Positions 1-13,424 of a DNA stretch of 64,000 nt are shown in pieces; the stretch's first letter is position 1, and the number at the start of each line of letters is the position of its first letter. Made by a program: the position numbers and the translations under genes. The notes below the pieces were generated by a model. That model had not been told where the DNA came from. It did no database searches and saw nothing but the letters and a program-made list of their open reading frames with translations. The DNA is from Haliotis asinina. Its lineage: Eukaryota > Mollusca > Gastropoda > Lepetellida > Haliotidae. Location of the stretch: positions 6,441,501 to 6,505,500 of the forward strand of contig NC_090288.1 of the NCBI RefSeq assembly GCF_037392515.1, given 5' to 3'.

Positions 1-170
1 TTTTGCATTAAATGGTAAAACACTTCATTTTGCACTGAATGGTAATTCACTTCATTTGCACTGAAATGCAAATCAATTTATATGCACTAAATGGTGTAGC
101 ACTCCATTTGCACAAAATGCTAAAGCTCTTCGTTTGTAATGGTAAAATACTTGGCCCATTCAAACAATGT
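1..170. repeat. Imperfect short tandem repeat at window start
   Basis: A motif like TTTGCACTRAATGGTAA followed by CACTTCA recurs about five times at roughly 25-30 bp spacing. The copies differ by small indels. The array probably begins before the window. No coding content is supported here. Confidence 0.6.
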
Positions 171-1676
171 AAGAATATCCGACTTCTAACACACCTCTTC
201 ATTAATAAATTATGCACTTTAAACATCAATGTTTTCAAAAATGATACTTTACCAATATTTCATCTAGCCTAGCTACAGTCTCGCACAATCAATTTGTTTT
301 TCCTAATATATATTATATTAACGATACAGCTAGTAGTCTGTATACCTCCAACATGTAATAGTTAAAGCTATTAAGGGATTAACTACATTGCACATATCCT
401 GATACAATGGACCAGCGCTAATACATCTGAGATCGATATTGATTTCGCTATTCACGTGCATTAACGATTAGTGCTTAACGACACACGGTCTCTATAGCAG
501 TTTTCTCTTCGGCTATTCTCATTAACATTCAAAAGAACAAAAACGTCAATTCAGTTAAGAATTATTTATACTATATTTTACTTGAAACTGTTATTTTTAA
601 AAATAATAATATGTGGTATTTGACCTAATGACACATCTTGTATTTTGAGAACGTCAATATCCACCCATCCTTCCACACACACGCAGGCGCACATACATAC
701 ATGCATACATACATGTTTTTAAAAACCCAACTTTTATTTTGAGAGAGACGTATAGTATTGTGCGTTTGGGGTTACATGAATACATCTGTAACGGTATAAC
801 AGGCGAAATTCCTGCACACTTTCAACCTCTACTCGTCTATTCAATCAGGACAGACAAGGATTAAAGGTAATTCAAAGCTAAACGAGTACAAGTGTGACCA
901 TAAAAGAATCTCATGCTATGGAAAGGTAATAAAACGAATGGAAGCCTATGCCATTACTTGCTCAGGATATATAGTACGTTGTCTTCAGATTGCCGACACG
1001 GCAGTGAGAAATCTGGTTGTCAATACATCACCAAAACGGTATATGAAACGTGTGCATTGAGCCAAATCATACATCGCCAATATAATTTTAATATATTTAT
1101 TCTGAGTTGTATACATCATTTCAATGACCTGTAGAAGGAGTTTATTTATAGCTCTATTGCTGCTTGAATTTACATTAACACCATTAATATTTCAACTCCT
1201 TAATTATTGCTCAAGTTCCGGAAAAATATTGATATGATATATATTTGTTTCTATGTTATTTCTCGTAGATATCACCAAGAGGTTAAATTTCCAATATCAC
1301 TTAGGAGTGAATTTATCGACATTCATAACATATTCTTTGTAATCTGTAATAGATTAAAGGATTGTGCGTTTACACGCGTTTGTCCCTGTGTGTGCTGGCA
1401 CAGTTTTATATTATTTACCATTCCGCTTATAATGAACTTACTATGTGCTAACAATTTGAAAAGTACTGACATTTTTTCAAGTGGCACTTAATAATTTGGT
1501 TAAGCTATGCATACTTCATTTTGACTTTACGAGGTACTGATCGGAAATATAAAGGTATAAACCCAAGAACAAATAGTAGAGAGCTGCCTCAGGTAAAGCC
1601 GGGGTAGAATATCGTCAACTTGAATGAAAATATGTACCTTGATCTCATCTTACATCGAGGTGAGTAAATTTGCCCT
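171..1676. other. Gene-free AT-rich stretch
   Basis: Only short chance reading frames occur here. A small CATA-type run (about 690-715) is the only low-complexity feature. I see no exon with credible splice sites and no recognisable protein similarity. Confidence 0.6.
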
Positions 1677-1797
1677 GCTTTTAGCAGTATCACGACAGGG
1701 GACACCAAAAATGGGCTCTACTGATTGCACGTTGAGGATCGAACTCCAAACCACCACGAGCGAACGCTTTAACCACTAGGCTATCGCACCGCCCGGT
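1677..1797 (-). repeat. SINE family A copy (tRNA-headed), antisense
   Basis: Read on the minus strand it has a tRNA-like head with an A box like TAGCCTAGTGGTTAAAGC and a degenerate B box, then the CCCATTTTTGGTGTCCCC core and a GTGATACTGCTAAAAGC tail. The same layout recurs at 19575, 37039, 38366, 54060 and 61580. Confidence 0.75.
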
Positions 1798-3289
1798 ATG
1801 CTCAAGAATCGCTATGACTAATCACAGTTGATAACCAAGTCCACGATGTATTTTCTGATACAAGGCCATATGGCTAATGAGAAAGCTCAACACTCTGAAG
1901 AAATAATATCTCTTAGCGGCGTCATTGTGCGACGTTGCCGACTCACCTGTGTAGTACACGTGGGGGACGATGGTCATGGAGGTGCTGCATGTGCTGCTCC
2001 GGCTGCTGCTGGGTCGCGACTCAGCTGGAATGGGGGCCGGGGCAGCACCGGGGATGGGGGGTAGGGTAACACCACTCATTCCGCTACCTGTTTTGGCCCA
2101 GGGACACCAATGTTACACCTATCGACTGATGATGATTTGCATTGTCATCTCTGTCTGAGAGTATCCAGATTCTGATGCGGTTCCTGAAACCATTAACAGT
2201 CCGCTGTTCAAGTTCATACACGTGTGTACACCGTGTCTTAAGACACTCCAGAAAGTCCCAGACACACACATCCACCTTTAGTCAATCCCAGATCAGAGTA
2301 CCCCGAACCTGTTTGAATCCAATTAATCCAATATCTTAAGGTATCCAGAGTCTTACGTGTAATGTTCTTCGGTAAATCATGAAACTCTCCCTGCTTTGGT
2401 TTAAATCCGTGTTTGAAATCTACCCGAATCCTGAAGATCGAGTCACCCAGCACAAGCCAAGCTTTCTCAACACTGTCCCACTAACAAATGGACAAATCTC
2501 ACAGTTACGGGGTGGCTATGGGCCTCATTGATTTTTTTAGATCCGTTTGATAGCCTTTTGTACCCTATGGATTTTTCCTCACTGGATCGGAACGGGTGTG
2601 GACGTTACCAAGTTGTTTTGTGTAAGCCCTGTAGGCCGCGAGAGGGTATTATCAGCGCATGAAACGCGCCACAAAAGGACCTGACATAACTTGGCACAGT
2701 CTACAGGCTCATGACTGATTTCGAATTAAGCAGCGAGTGATATACGTTAGTAGTGGCTGTGTTACCTACATAAAGCATGCTGTAAATACTAGCGCGAACT
2801 TGTGAGTGCAAGAGACGCGAGTCGCCCTTCTTCCACCTTGACAATGTTAAGTTGTATTGCATTGCTTCAATGCGTCCACGAGCGCGTTATAATCGCTAAT
2901 CCGTCAGCCTGGGCTAATCTGATAGAGTCAGACTGTGTAAATCACGGGTTGTGTTAAAGGGGAAGTGTACACGAATATATCTGCGCCAACCACGTATTTC
3001 CAAATACTTGCTCATTGGGGTCTCGGCATTCAGAACTGGCCATTATAAGACGATTTTAAAATACCAAAGGGCAACCTGAAATAGGCATATTTCCCCTCCC
3101 CTTTCCTCTCGCTCGCTGTATTTAACTCGTAACTCACTGCCTGTCACTTTATGTCCTCATTTACCTTGTAGTGACTGTACACGTTACGTTGTCTCTCTGT
3201 ACACTATGTATTAATACAGTCAACATGCAGATTGTCTAAATAGGTAAAAAGAAAGCGTGTACTTGGAATGGTATTTTTGACACACCCCG
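1798..3289. other. Gene-free stretch, nothing recognised
   Basis: A GC-richer patch (1970-2060) gives overlapping short reading frames on both strands, with no protein similarity I recognise and no consistent splice sites. The rest is unremarkable. Confidence 0.5.
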
Positions 3290-3405
3290 CCGCCGTAAAA
3301 AAAACCACCCCAAAACACACACCCCTAAAAAAACCAAAAACAAAAAAACAAACAAACAAGAAACAAACCCCAAACAAAACAAAACAAAACAAACCCAAAC
3401 ACCCT
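3290..3405. repeat. A/C-only low-complexity tract
   Basis: The + strand is almost entirely A and C, with runs like AAAACAAAACAAAAC. Similar tracts lie at 39108-39412 and 41777-41948. The long Phe/Leu/Cys-rich minus-strand frames they create are artefacts of the composition. Confidence 0.85.
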
Positions 3406-3524
3406 CTTATAGTCAATATTGGTATGCCACTTGCAGGAAGTTTACATAATTCACATATAGTTACTGTGATATACAATGCAGAATAACAGGTAGTGAATGT
3501 AGTTGAATGTCACACTATTCAACA

Positions 3525-3704
3525 TAGAGTGGAAGCTGTCTTAACCGGCATCTATCCAATCCGGCAAGTTGTCAACACTGGCATAAAATCTCAGTCCCGT
3601 CTTTGGCTTGTGCATTTATCATCAGCTCTACAATCCGGCACATTGCCAGAACCGGATTATTTCTTCAGTCCCAAAGAGTGCCGGTTGAGACAGCTTCCAC
3701 TGTA
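3525..3704. mobile_element. MITE with pogo/Tigger-like terminal inverted repeats, copy 1
   Basis: About 180 bp bounded by TA. It has inverted ends AGTGGAAGCTGTCTTAACCG and CGGTTGAGACAGCTTCCACT. Two further copies lie at 37488-37663 and 43652-43831. The CAGT-like ends next to TA fit pogo/Tigger-type non-autonomous elements. It has no coding capacity. Confidence 0.75.
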
Positions 3705-3770
3705 TATCATTGCACATTGTCGATAATCGTGTATTTATCGTGAGACAGCCCGCTGTCGGAAGTATCAGGA

Positions 3771-4032
3771 GTGTGTGAGTTTAGTTTTACGCTGCACTCA
3801 GCAATATTCCAGCTATATGGTGGCGATTTGTAAACAATCAGGTCTGGACCAGACAATTCTGTGATCAACAGCACGATCATCGATCTGCGCAATTGGGAAC
3901 CCATGACATGTATCAAGTAGGTCATCGAGCCTGATCAGCCGATGCCGTTAGTCGCCACTTACAACAGGTATAGAGGCTTTTTGCAGCAAAGCATGGGTTG
4001 GTGAAGACCTATTCTACCCCGGATCTTCACAG
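3771..4032 (-). repeat. SINE family B copy, antisense
   Basis: It begins with TTTAGTTTTACGCTGCACTC, then AGCAATATTCCAGCTATATG, the GGACCAGACAATTC core, and ends with the CCCCGGATCTTCAC block. This is the full-length layout of the long-body SINE that recurs more than ten times in the window. Confidence 0.85.
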
Positions 4033-4254
4033 GCCACAGTTTGGGTGACGTAAGATTGGTATGATGAACAGGTTCTTATAGAAAGACAACCTTTTTGTTT
4101 AGGTGCAACACTATCGTCCACGAGCTCAGATTAAAAGACCTCCATTTGTTTCATATTGCTATATGTCATGGCTATAGTAGAACATAATATTCGGAATTTA
4201 TTTTGTGCAGTGAAGTTTGATAGTGAATCTTCACATGAAGCTGAATAGTGCCTT

Positions 4255-4350
4255 GTTGCCGGTGTTGCTGATTTGATGTTGCTGATGTTGCTGATTTGAT
4301 GTTGATGGTGTTGCTGATTTGATGTTGATGATGTTGCTAATTTGATGTTA
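4255..4350. repeat. GTTGCTGATTTGAT-type tandem repeat
   Basis: Units of TGTTGCTGATTTGATGTTGA repeat about four times with small length changes. It is non-coding low complexity. Confidence 0.75.
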
Positions 4351-5294
4351 ATCTTGTTGAATTTAATTCTTTCGGATCAAGATATCTGCTTGCATTATGT
4401 CAACGAAATCAAGTTTAAATGTTCAAATACGTATAAGTTTAATTATAAACAGATAATGCTTGAAACACACTACTATTTCAGGCGGGGTATACATGTAATT
4501 ACTCAGAAATTTGAGGAATGTATCCTCATGTCAAACAATGAAATCCAATATAACACCCAGCTGATCAGTTGTTCAAATCTGTGCTCATAAGATTGTTAAT
4601 TGGCAGCTATCATGGCCTTGTGATTTCATTGTGTGAGGCGGGAGGAGCGACCCTTGTGTGAAAAACGCCTGAGCGATAATATCAACGTTTAACCATACTG
4701 TTGAAAATGAACACCGTTTGTAACGAGCCAAAACGCTTGACGTCACCCTAGCGTCGGGCACATGATTTTGACAGCTTGACAACCCAACAGTGGCCCTGTA
4801 CATGTTTGCACTGTGATTACATAGATAAGGCTTCCCATGTTCCTCTTGTGTGGTGTTGGCTTACAATAACACATTGTTATTATATTCAGCTCAGTGAACA
4901 GGGGGATCTTTTGTCAATATGGATTTTATTCCTGGGGAAGGGTTACCACGCGAAGATCAGTCATGAAGTTTAACATGTATGTTAAAGCTGTCATAATTTG
5001 GAGGATCTTTACCCGTTGATATCATTAATGTTATGATGATATTTTTCACTTATTACATTGCATCGCTTTTATTTAAACGTTATGTGTTTGACGTTGATGA
5101 TGTTTAGCATAAAAATGAACGAGTATCTTTTTATGCCACATTTTTGAGCCTAAAAATGGCTTTCCATATTGGCACCAGTGAATATCGGAGTAAACATTGG
5201 TCTTCAGATTGTTGTTAGAGGTGACTAGAATTGGATGTTCGCTGATTTGGTCGACACATGTCGGTTTTTAATATGCTGCACTTTAATGTGGATT
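4351..5294. other. Gene-free stretch
   Basis: Short open frames only. I found no splice-consistent exon, RNA gene or clear repeat. Confidence 0.5.
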
Positions 5295-5405
5295 CCATTT
5301 AGTCTCGCTACACACTATAGACTATGAACCGACCAGTCCTTGTTCCATTCATTCAACGCCAAACGCAGGCAGGGTAACAACAACTGCCTTTTAACGTCCT
5401 ATAAT
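5295..5405 (-). repeat. SINE family D fragment
   Basis: The stretch CGACCAGTCCTTGTTCCATT, followed by a CAGGCAGGGTAACAAC segment, matches the copies at 7296 and 53460. The tRNA-like head is missing, so this is a truncated copy. Confidence 0.5.
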
Positions 5406-5875
5406 TTGACGCTGTCACGTAGACGTGACCTTCGCTATGCGCAAACATTCTAGAAACTAAGCTACTTAGGAGGTCTTCGAGAAACACAGGTCAACGAATT
5501 TGTTTACGATTTGCATAAAATGTGAGATATCTGTTCCGTCACGTTGGCATTTCCACTCCGGGAGAACATGGACTAGCCATTCACTTAATAACAATTTCCT
5601 GGCATGTATCTATATATCAATTACACACTGTCCCTTTTTTCATATGATAGTTGTAAACCATTCACAGCCAGGAGTATACAAATTGATCGTCTTATTAACC
5701 TGGCCTCACTCAAGCATGCAGCATGACGGTGCTTTCGTTGACTAAGCTCTACTTGTCTATCAATGCGCAATTTTGATTGAATATGACAATAAGTCTCGTA
5801 GAAGAGCAGCAGAGGTGAACGGATTAATGTGTGTGAAAGGGCAGTGAACGGCGCGGTCCCCAAGGAAAGTCTCCA

Positions 5876-5990
5876 TCGGCGCCTAGCGGTCTGAAGCGAT
5901 GTGTTTTGATGCGCTTACCAGAATCCTTATCGTGGGTTCGAATCCAGTGTTAACCTGATCGTGTTTCTACGGTTGTTATATCATACTGGT
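5876..5990 (+). repeat. tRNA-like SINE head
   Basis: It has an A-box-like TAGCGGTCTGAAGCG and a B box GGGTTCGAATCC about 45 bases later, the spacing of a Pol III internal promoter. No acceptor-stem pairing or CCA end is apparent, so it is a tRNA-derived repeat and not a tRNA gene. Confidence 0.45.
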
Positions 5991-7043
5991 TACCATGGGT
6001 TTTAGTAAAGTGGTGAACAGCACTTGTTGAGACGTTAATCCCAGTTTTGAACTTTCATGCATCGTAAAATTCACAACTGAAAGACTTTTTCGGCGACGTA
6101 ATACAAAATCACCTCCACAAATTGTACAAACAAACGATCTAGAAGTTAATTAAAGATAGTTTTTCTTTGGCTCGACACTGATTCAAATTACAAAATATGT
6201 GTTAACGAAGCAACACACAAACAACGGTTTCGACCTGCGAAATCCTTTTATCTCGAAGTGAATCGTGTGCAGAACATCAACCACATCATTACATGCCTAA
6301 TTAGACTGGTAGAACACCAGTGAATGAGAGTAATTTTACGCCGCTTTTAGCAACTAGGTCATAGCAGAGCGCAAATATTACTGATATTCATTTTCATGAA
6401 ATCGAACGCAGAGCTTAATTGTTGATGAGCCAACTCCACAAGGCTAACCGACGGGTGAGTCATAAAAAAACGAAAATGTTCAGTCGTATGTAATTCAACA
6501 CACAGTAAAAACTACATCAAGAAAATTAAAATAAGTAATTTCTAATAAAATGTTAAAACTAGTATAAAAGAAAACACGAAACAATCACATTTCTTATATC
6601 TTCAGAAAAAAACATATTTTTTGTGTGTCTCCCTAGATGTGATATCGTCACTGGATTTATGGCCCATCTTGGTCTGTTCAAACGCCAAGATGCAAATAAC
6701 GCAGATGATGGGTGGTGCAGCTGGGTGTTAGTAATGACATGCTTATTCTTCTGTCTGTTGTCAGTGATTTCTTCATATAATTTCAACACGTTTTCTTAAC
6801 GCTAAGTAGGATCCCTTTCTAAAACAGAATGTATATGTTTTTTTAGCGTTGGCGTAATGTAATTGTTCAAAACAAAAATACTTTTAAATAAAAAAAGTAA
6901 TGCTATATTTTTTGTGCATCCCAACTCGACGAATCGGCTGGATCAAAAACGCACTGTTTTGATTGATGTGGATGTATGTTAGCGTTGACATCAGAATATA
7001 CGCTGACTGAGGTGACAGAATTTTGCGACTCCTGGTTGTCGGG
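5991..7043. other. Gene-free stretch
   Basis: AT-rich, with short frames on both strands, none recognisable. No clear repeat was identified. Confidence 0.5.
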
Positions 7044-7250
7044 TTGGTTGTTGTTTAACGCCGCATATGATAACGATCTGAACACAATGGAGTCTGAACC
7101 AGACAACCAGTGATCTACAACATGAGCATCTATATACGCAACTGGAATACGATGCCATGTGTCAACCGGGTCAGCGAGCCTAACCACGCGATACGTTTCC
7201 TATGACAAGCATGGGTTGCTGAAGACCAATTCTTACCCGGATCTTCAGAG
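7044..7250 (-). repeat. SINE family B copy, antisense, 3' tail degraded
   Basis: It has TTTAACGCCGCATATGATAA, then AACCAGACAACCAGTGATC and the GCATGGGTTGCTGAAGACC block ending in CCCGGATCTTCAGAG. The AATATTCC part of the tail is lost. Confidence 0.75.
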
Positions 7251-7295
7251 ATCTGCCTGTCGGGACTGGCGATGAGTTACCAAGCTGCAGTTTAA

Positions 7296-7465
7296 CGTAG
7301 ATATTCCCCACAGACACAGTATACTGACCCCGAACCGATACGTAATTCTTTCATCCCTATAATTTAGGCAGGACAACGACAAGTGTCATATTTTAAAGTG
7401 TTTTCGAATGACACGGCCGGGGAGCGAACCTCGAACGTCGTTTCTCTCGACAGACGCTCTATGCA
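7296..7465 (-). repeat. SINE family D copy, antisense
   Basis: The layout matches 53440-53640: a CACAGACACAGTATACTGAC start, a middle segment with CAGG, and a minus-strand B-box-like GGTTCGCTCCCC. It ends near an AGAGCGTCTGTCG head remnant. Confidence 0.5.
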
Positions 7466-8040
7466 ATACAGAGCAGTTAGCGCAGTACATATATGTGCAT
7501 TAAGGAAACATGTCCTGTTGACCAGCATAATTAATCATAAGGAAGAATGATAATGCAGACTAGATTGATAAAGATAGGAAAGAAATATATGATAAACAAA
7601 ATATATTTTTGTGAGATCTTGTACTTTCTGGTTTGGTTATGGGTCAAACGACCTATAATGAACAGTACAGAGGAAAGGGTTTTCTCTAATGACGTACTGT
7701 TCCAATGAAACTTTAAAAGGTTGACAAAAATCATCTTCAGTGCATTATATTGTTCTTGACCTCTTGATTGACCAACCGAAATGTCCCTGTCAAAGCGGTA
7801 AACTAGGAAAAGTCACACACATACATTGCTTTCCTTCTCATTTTTAGGATGCTGCAAAAATCTTTCTGGAACATGTTTATTTGATGAAAAACATGCACTC
7901 TCTCACCCCTGTTTTTAATGGCATTACTCTTACGAACAGGAATCATGACATCGAAAGTGATTCATAAACGTCTGTTTATGACATAGACAGATTCGTATAA
8001 TGGACTCTACTCTTACCAGAGGCGCTTTATGATTATTGAA
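7466..8040. other. Gene-free stretch
   Basis: AT-rich sequence with no supported coding or RNA feature. Confidence 0.5.
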
Positions 8041-8070
8041 ATTGACAGACAGACAGACAGACAGACAGAT
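8041..8070. repeat. (GACA)n microsatellite
   Basis: Seven perfect GACA units. Confidence 0.9.
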
Positions 8071-11000
8071 TTATTTCGTGAGTGGACATGAGGCCAAAGG
8101 TACAGTGACATAGTTTACATTATTTCCTCTAGAGCACTGGCGTGGAAAGTACACTGGTATTCATGGACATCGTAAAACGTTTTGGATTTTCTATACAAAT
8201 ATGGCTAAGCGTAAAATAACATTTGCATTTTGGATATTAAGTAAAATCACAAACTTCTGTATGTTCAGATTTATGCAATAATATTGGGGTATATATATGA
8301 TGCGTAAATCAGAATAATTTTAATAGAACATGTTACACGTCCTGGACAATATCTACACAATGGGCGCATATGGCAGAACGGGTGTCGTCATCTTTGGGTG
8401 TTCTGTAGGTTAGAACATTCAGTTTACTAAAGTCAAATCTAAATGTTGTGAGAGATCTACAGAGTTGGAGAGCGGATACTATTTCTAGGTATGTTCCATA
8501 GACTATGTCATGACAATGAATATGCATTCAAATACTTAGAGCTTGCACTATGGGATGACCATTCTCGGTAATATATATTCCTACTGCGTTGTTTGAATAG
8601 CTTTAATAACATATTAGGATCTCCAGCTGTTTAGTGGATCCATACATATGCAAAACCGTTTTGAAATAACAACGTTCTAACTGAGGAGGCCCAGTTTGTA
8701 TTATTGAAATGGTGTTGATGATGATATTTATATTCAAAATTTGATAACTGGAATAGACTGAAATCCAAGCATCTGAAGCGTGAATGAAACAGATGTTCTG
8801 TTTTGCTTCATTACCATTGTAACCCTTTCTGGCAATGGATCGTGGCTTGGAATTGTCGTAAACAGGTAACCGATAGGTAGATTAGCGAGTGCTTGATACG
8901 TCATTGTAAACAGGTCCTTAACCCTTGTCCCTGATTAACACAGAGGTGAATAACAGGCTGTGTCACCACAGAGAACATTGTGGATATATGATATACCACA
9001 CAGATGATTATGAGCTTAAAACACATTAATGTATGCTATTCAGACATGAGTGAGTGAGTGAGTTAGTGAGTTAAGATTTATGGTCAAGTCAGTAATATTT
9101 CAGCCATACTGTGACTTAAAACTTGCTATAAAGAAGTAAAACATTACAATAATTATTGTGAATTACTTTATTCTAATGATATACAGTACACTACGTTTAT
9201 AACGAACATGTTTTTAACCAGCATGATTATAACGATTAGGGTGCTGTTGCGCAAAACAGCTTCAGCACAGGTAGTATGTTAAGGCATGGAAGTTAGGGTC
9301 ACCTTACATTACTTTGTACACGGACGCCCATATAACGTTGTTTTCGTCGCGTCACTTTCTGCATATTTTAGCCAAAGTGCATGACGAACTATGTTTATTT
9401 CGAATCAGAGTTCGATATAGCCGTAGCTACAAAAATACCGACAAAGACACAGACAGACAGACAGAAAAAGAAACTTACCAAAAGTCAGTGTGCCCTGCAT
9501 TCACGACACTAATAATCGTTGTTGATTTTCAATGGTTTATTCGAAACTAGCTATTTCATATCCACATATGACGTCATTGGTGACAGATCGCCCGTATGTT
9601 GCATTATGCATTATTGTTGACGCTGTAACTGATTGTCTGGTGTGAATTATTGAGTTAGGGATAACTCTGCTGGAGTCAGCACAAGTCACAGCCCAACACT
9701 ATCAAGACCTTAGACTCTCGTGATGACACGTATGGAACAACTGCTTTAATGATATACTATACGAAATCAGATCTTCAGTGCTTTCAGTGTCACCATACCT
9801 AAGGTGATGCTGGTATCGTGTCTTTCCAGTATCCCAAAATGGCGGCAAGGCAAGACCGTTTGTCGATTATTTCCTTATTATCAGTCTTCCACGTGTATGT
9901 ATTCAAATTTACTAGCATCACTCATTGCACAATAGATTATGTTACCAAGATCCCTCACCGTTACCAATATCCTCGAGCGATTTAAAAAATGCATATTCTT
10001 CAACACGTAAACAATAATGAGCAAGTTTAGAGCATTCAAATTATTTTCACCATCAAAGTTTTCTTGGGGTTCTAAATGATTTTGAATGTACACACGTGGA
10101 AGACTATTTCGAGGGAACTAATCGCCAAACGATCTACCTGCAGCCATGTTTGATGCTGATAACTACCAGCATCTCCATCGGCACAGTGAGTGTGCAGACT
10201 GAGGCATCTGACAGTTGTGACTGGTGCATCTTGTGGAAGATTTGTATGTTTTGTAAATGTGCATCCATTCAGTAAATAAAACCGATCACTTTTTAAAATG
10301 TTAAGTGCCTTTTTTAACACCATGACTTATGCTATTTTGCGAACTGCGTTGGTATGGTCAACTTCCTGTACTCGGAACAATGTTTAGTTAACCTTGCCAA
10401 AATGTATGTTTATCGCAGTGTTAAGGCCGTGTACTGGGCATTTATATGTGTACTAATGGGTTAACTGCTTTGCTATTTTTATGAACATATAATGTCACTA
10501 TCTACTGGAAAACATTTGGTATTGTTAACGTTATCAGGGACATTTAAGGGGCAGTTTGGAAGCAGCAGTCTTAGAAGACTGATGACATCAGTTGTATGAA
10601 TTATTGAACGAACTTTTATCGTGATGCCAATACAAGCAAGAGAAGTTCTAACCTTTTCACATTTATACGACAACTCTGCCAAATGCAGAGTCGATTGTAT
10701 AATACTGAATCAAAATATGTAACAAAATCACTATCAACAGAAATAATGCCACGTGTCCGCTAACCTGCATGTCGTCCTATTTTTCATATTGAAAGAAAGG
10801 CACTTGCAAAGTTTTATAAATCTTTTTTTTAATGCTTCAAACGTTCTAAAACCGAACTGGAGTTGCACAAAGAAAGCATAAGTCATGTCCACGTAATTTG
10901 CAGTTAGTGTTCTCAGTGAAACAAAAATTGTCTAGAGTATAGATAACAGTCATCATCCCGACACATTCCTTTCCACCTAACAACAAACCAAACATAAAAT

Positions 11001-11231
11001 ATACAGCAACCGAAATAAAAGGAAATGAAGATCATCCCTTTTAACTAATAATCTATGTTTAAGAGAAGCAATATTCAACGATTTGGACCTTGTTTATTCA
11101 GTCTGATAAACAACCAGTCGAGAAAACAGTGAAAGAAACCCACACCACCACCTCTAACCAATGAACTCTGTTTGTGAAGAACCCAGCTAAATATTCAGAG
11201 GTTCGAATGTTTATTCATTCTGATAAGTCAC
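8071..11231. other. Gene-free stretch with one minor repeat
   Basis: A short repeat at 9047-9135 (CAGTAATATTTCAGCCATAC followed by TGTGACTTAAAACTTGC) is matched by a diverged copy at 13425-13490. No exon with consistent splice sites was found in the rest of the interval. Confidence 0.5.
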
Positions 11232-11449
11232 CTCCGGGAAAACAATTCACAGAACCATTTGTGTGGAAAGGTGTCTGGCGTTGTCCACATAACGGGATCC
11301 TGATGTAACGGATAGGTAAAATGTTCCTCTTCGAGAACAATCATGGTTGTGTTGTGGACAAAGAAGAAGGCTGTCTGGCGAGGTTTCTCGTAATCTAGAC
11401 GTGAAGGAGGGCAACATGATGAAAGTAAATGTAGACGGGCCATGCATAT
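11232..11449 (-). pseudogene. Possible decayed cytochrome P450 exon
   Basis: On the minus strand one frame reads HQDPVMWTTPDTFPHKWF. This resembles the P450 HxDPxxWxxPxxFxPxRF region upstream of the haem loop. TTTCAG precedes the stretch and GAG|GTGACT follows it, as in an exon of 218 bp. No second P450 exon, haem-binding Cys loop or ExxR helix was found nearby. The match is short and could be chance. If real, it is an isolated relic or one exon of a gene extending elsewhere. Confidence 0.2.
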
Positions 11450-12090
11450 CTGAAACCTACACTGTACCAAACACATTCACAGAATACTAATGGCTCTCTT
11501 GTCCTTGTACCTTTGTATGAAACGTGAAAATATTAATTGGTCCTGAACGTTTTTCAATTGAAGTAAACTGCATATTTATGTTTTTTCATAAATGAATAAT
11601 TATTGCGTTCAAAAGTTCATTCTGGACATACGATCTTGGATAAACGTGTTATTCAATATGTTTCTGGCATGACAATAGGTACGCCATAAGGCGTTATTAA
11701 CACTGATGTGTAAGCACATATACTGGTGTCTATTACTATTTGTGTAGCTAGACACTCTGACCTTATCCTTTATACAAGTCTGTCTGTGTGGTGTGATGGT
11801 GTGATGAATATTTTAGAACTCCAGTTGAGATTATCATGGGCCACAGCACTCTAATTGTAGAATGACTTTGTATGTTGTACTGCCTTGGAGCACAATGGGA
11901 TCTCATAACGTGGATTATGTTTGCAAACAAAGGAGGCGAACACAGCTTGAGAGAACAGATCAAAGGACAGAATATTAGCTAGATATAGTGCAGTCTAGGA
12001 TGATCAGAAAGACTCACCTTGAGATACCTCTGTACATTCGTCCTCCAACACACACTCCCTTGCTAAGCGAAACGTGGGGAGAACCTCATC
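11450..12090. other. Gene-free stretch
   Basis: Nothing beyond short chance frames. Confidence 0.5.
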
Positions 12091-12097
12091 TTGCAGT

Positions 12098-12158
12098 ACA
12101 CACACAGACACAGACACACACAGACACACACACAGACACACACACAGACACACACGCA

Positions 12159-12212
<54 letters not shown>
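12098..12212. repeat. (CA)n microsatellite with CAGACA interruptions
   Basis: It starts as CACACAGACA units and resolves into a pure CA run. The Cys/Val frames on the minus strand are by-products. Confidence 0.95.
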
Positions 12213-12213
<1 letters not shown>

Positions 12214-13043
12214 GAATCCCCTGATGCAGTATAAGGTGGTTTGAACATTTAAAGACTGACACGTAGAGTGCATTTTAGGATATGGAGGCACTCAAAATAA
12301 TTTCATTTGCGCATGCGCAGTGGAACACGGTGAAAGCAATGATCTAAACCGTACAATATACGGAATTACGTCCCTTAGATTTACCATTATATTGCCGTCG
12401 TGGCAACTAATTAAAGATAAACTCAACATTGCAACAAGATAATTGGTATGCTAGTACCAAGCATCACTTCGGGTGTCCCGTCATACTTATTCACCTGTAT
12501 CTGTACCTTCTGAAAATAATTCAAGTGCATTGTTAGATACGTTATACAATGACCTTTGAGCAATAGTTGTGTGGGTTTTACGTGTTAAAATGCACGTTAG
12601 GCCAAGTGAGTTCTTGGCTCATAATCAATTAATAAAATCCCTAAGATCATGTCGTCATCATGGTAGTTTACAAATCACTACCGTTGGTGATTGTGCCAGG
12701 TGTTCGTGGAAAACCGAGTGTTTCCTCCCAAACAAACAATTTCACACAGTGTGTTTACGACAGCATCAGTACAGACAAATATACACCGGTGTCCTCGAAC
12801 CACCATCAGCAGTTAACCCCTTTATTCGCATACATCCAACCATGTCATCATACCTGAATGTTTTATACAGTAATAATATGCTGAATGATAGTTGACACAA
12901 ACTATAACCAATACAGCATGGGATGAAGGATGTAAACAACGACTATCTCGGATGAAGACGCCCAAACACGACTACGACACAGTGCCAACCAGAATGTATT
13001 CTCATACCAGCAACTGAACATTTGGAAAAATACCATCATAAGA
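12213..13043. other. Gene-free stretch
   Basis: A 108-codon frame (12569-12895) has no similarity I recognise and no splice context. I do not call it a gene. Confidence 0.45.
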
Positions 13044-13107
13044 AACAGGAAGAATGGGGCTTATATCTGTCGAATAACAGGAAGAATGGGGCTTATATCT
13101 GTCGAAT
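13044..13107. repeat. Two-copy 32-bp tandem duplication
   Basis: AACAGGAAGAATGGGGCTTA plus TATCTGTCGAAT occurs twice back to back with no difference, so the duplication is recent. Confidence 0.9.
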
Positions 13108-13424
13108 TCAAATTTGTATTGTTTGGTAAACAGATACTGCAAACTCTTCCAACGGAAAGGTAAATACATCTAAAAAAGTATTGAAGACCTAGACAATAGC
13201 GATGTATGTCGTTTAAGCCCTGGTTGGATTTAATGTTTGTGTATTTGGAATGAAGACGTAAAACACAAGATATGCAAGCCTTAGCACAAGGTGGGTGAAT
13301 ATGAGGAATTTAGAAGAAGTTGACATAATTATGTATACTGATAAGTGAACTGTTATGTGCTGCGACAAGGATCTGCATGTATCGTATCAGCATTGAAATT
13401 ATTCATGGATGCTTGAATGGGTTA

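Noticed and set aside
12004-12291. Cys-Val repeat frame
   Set aside because: Translation of a CA microsatellite.
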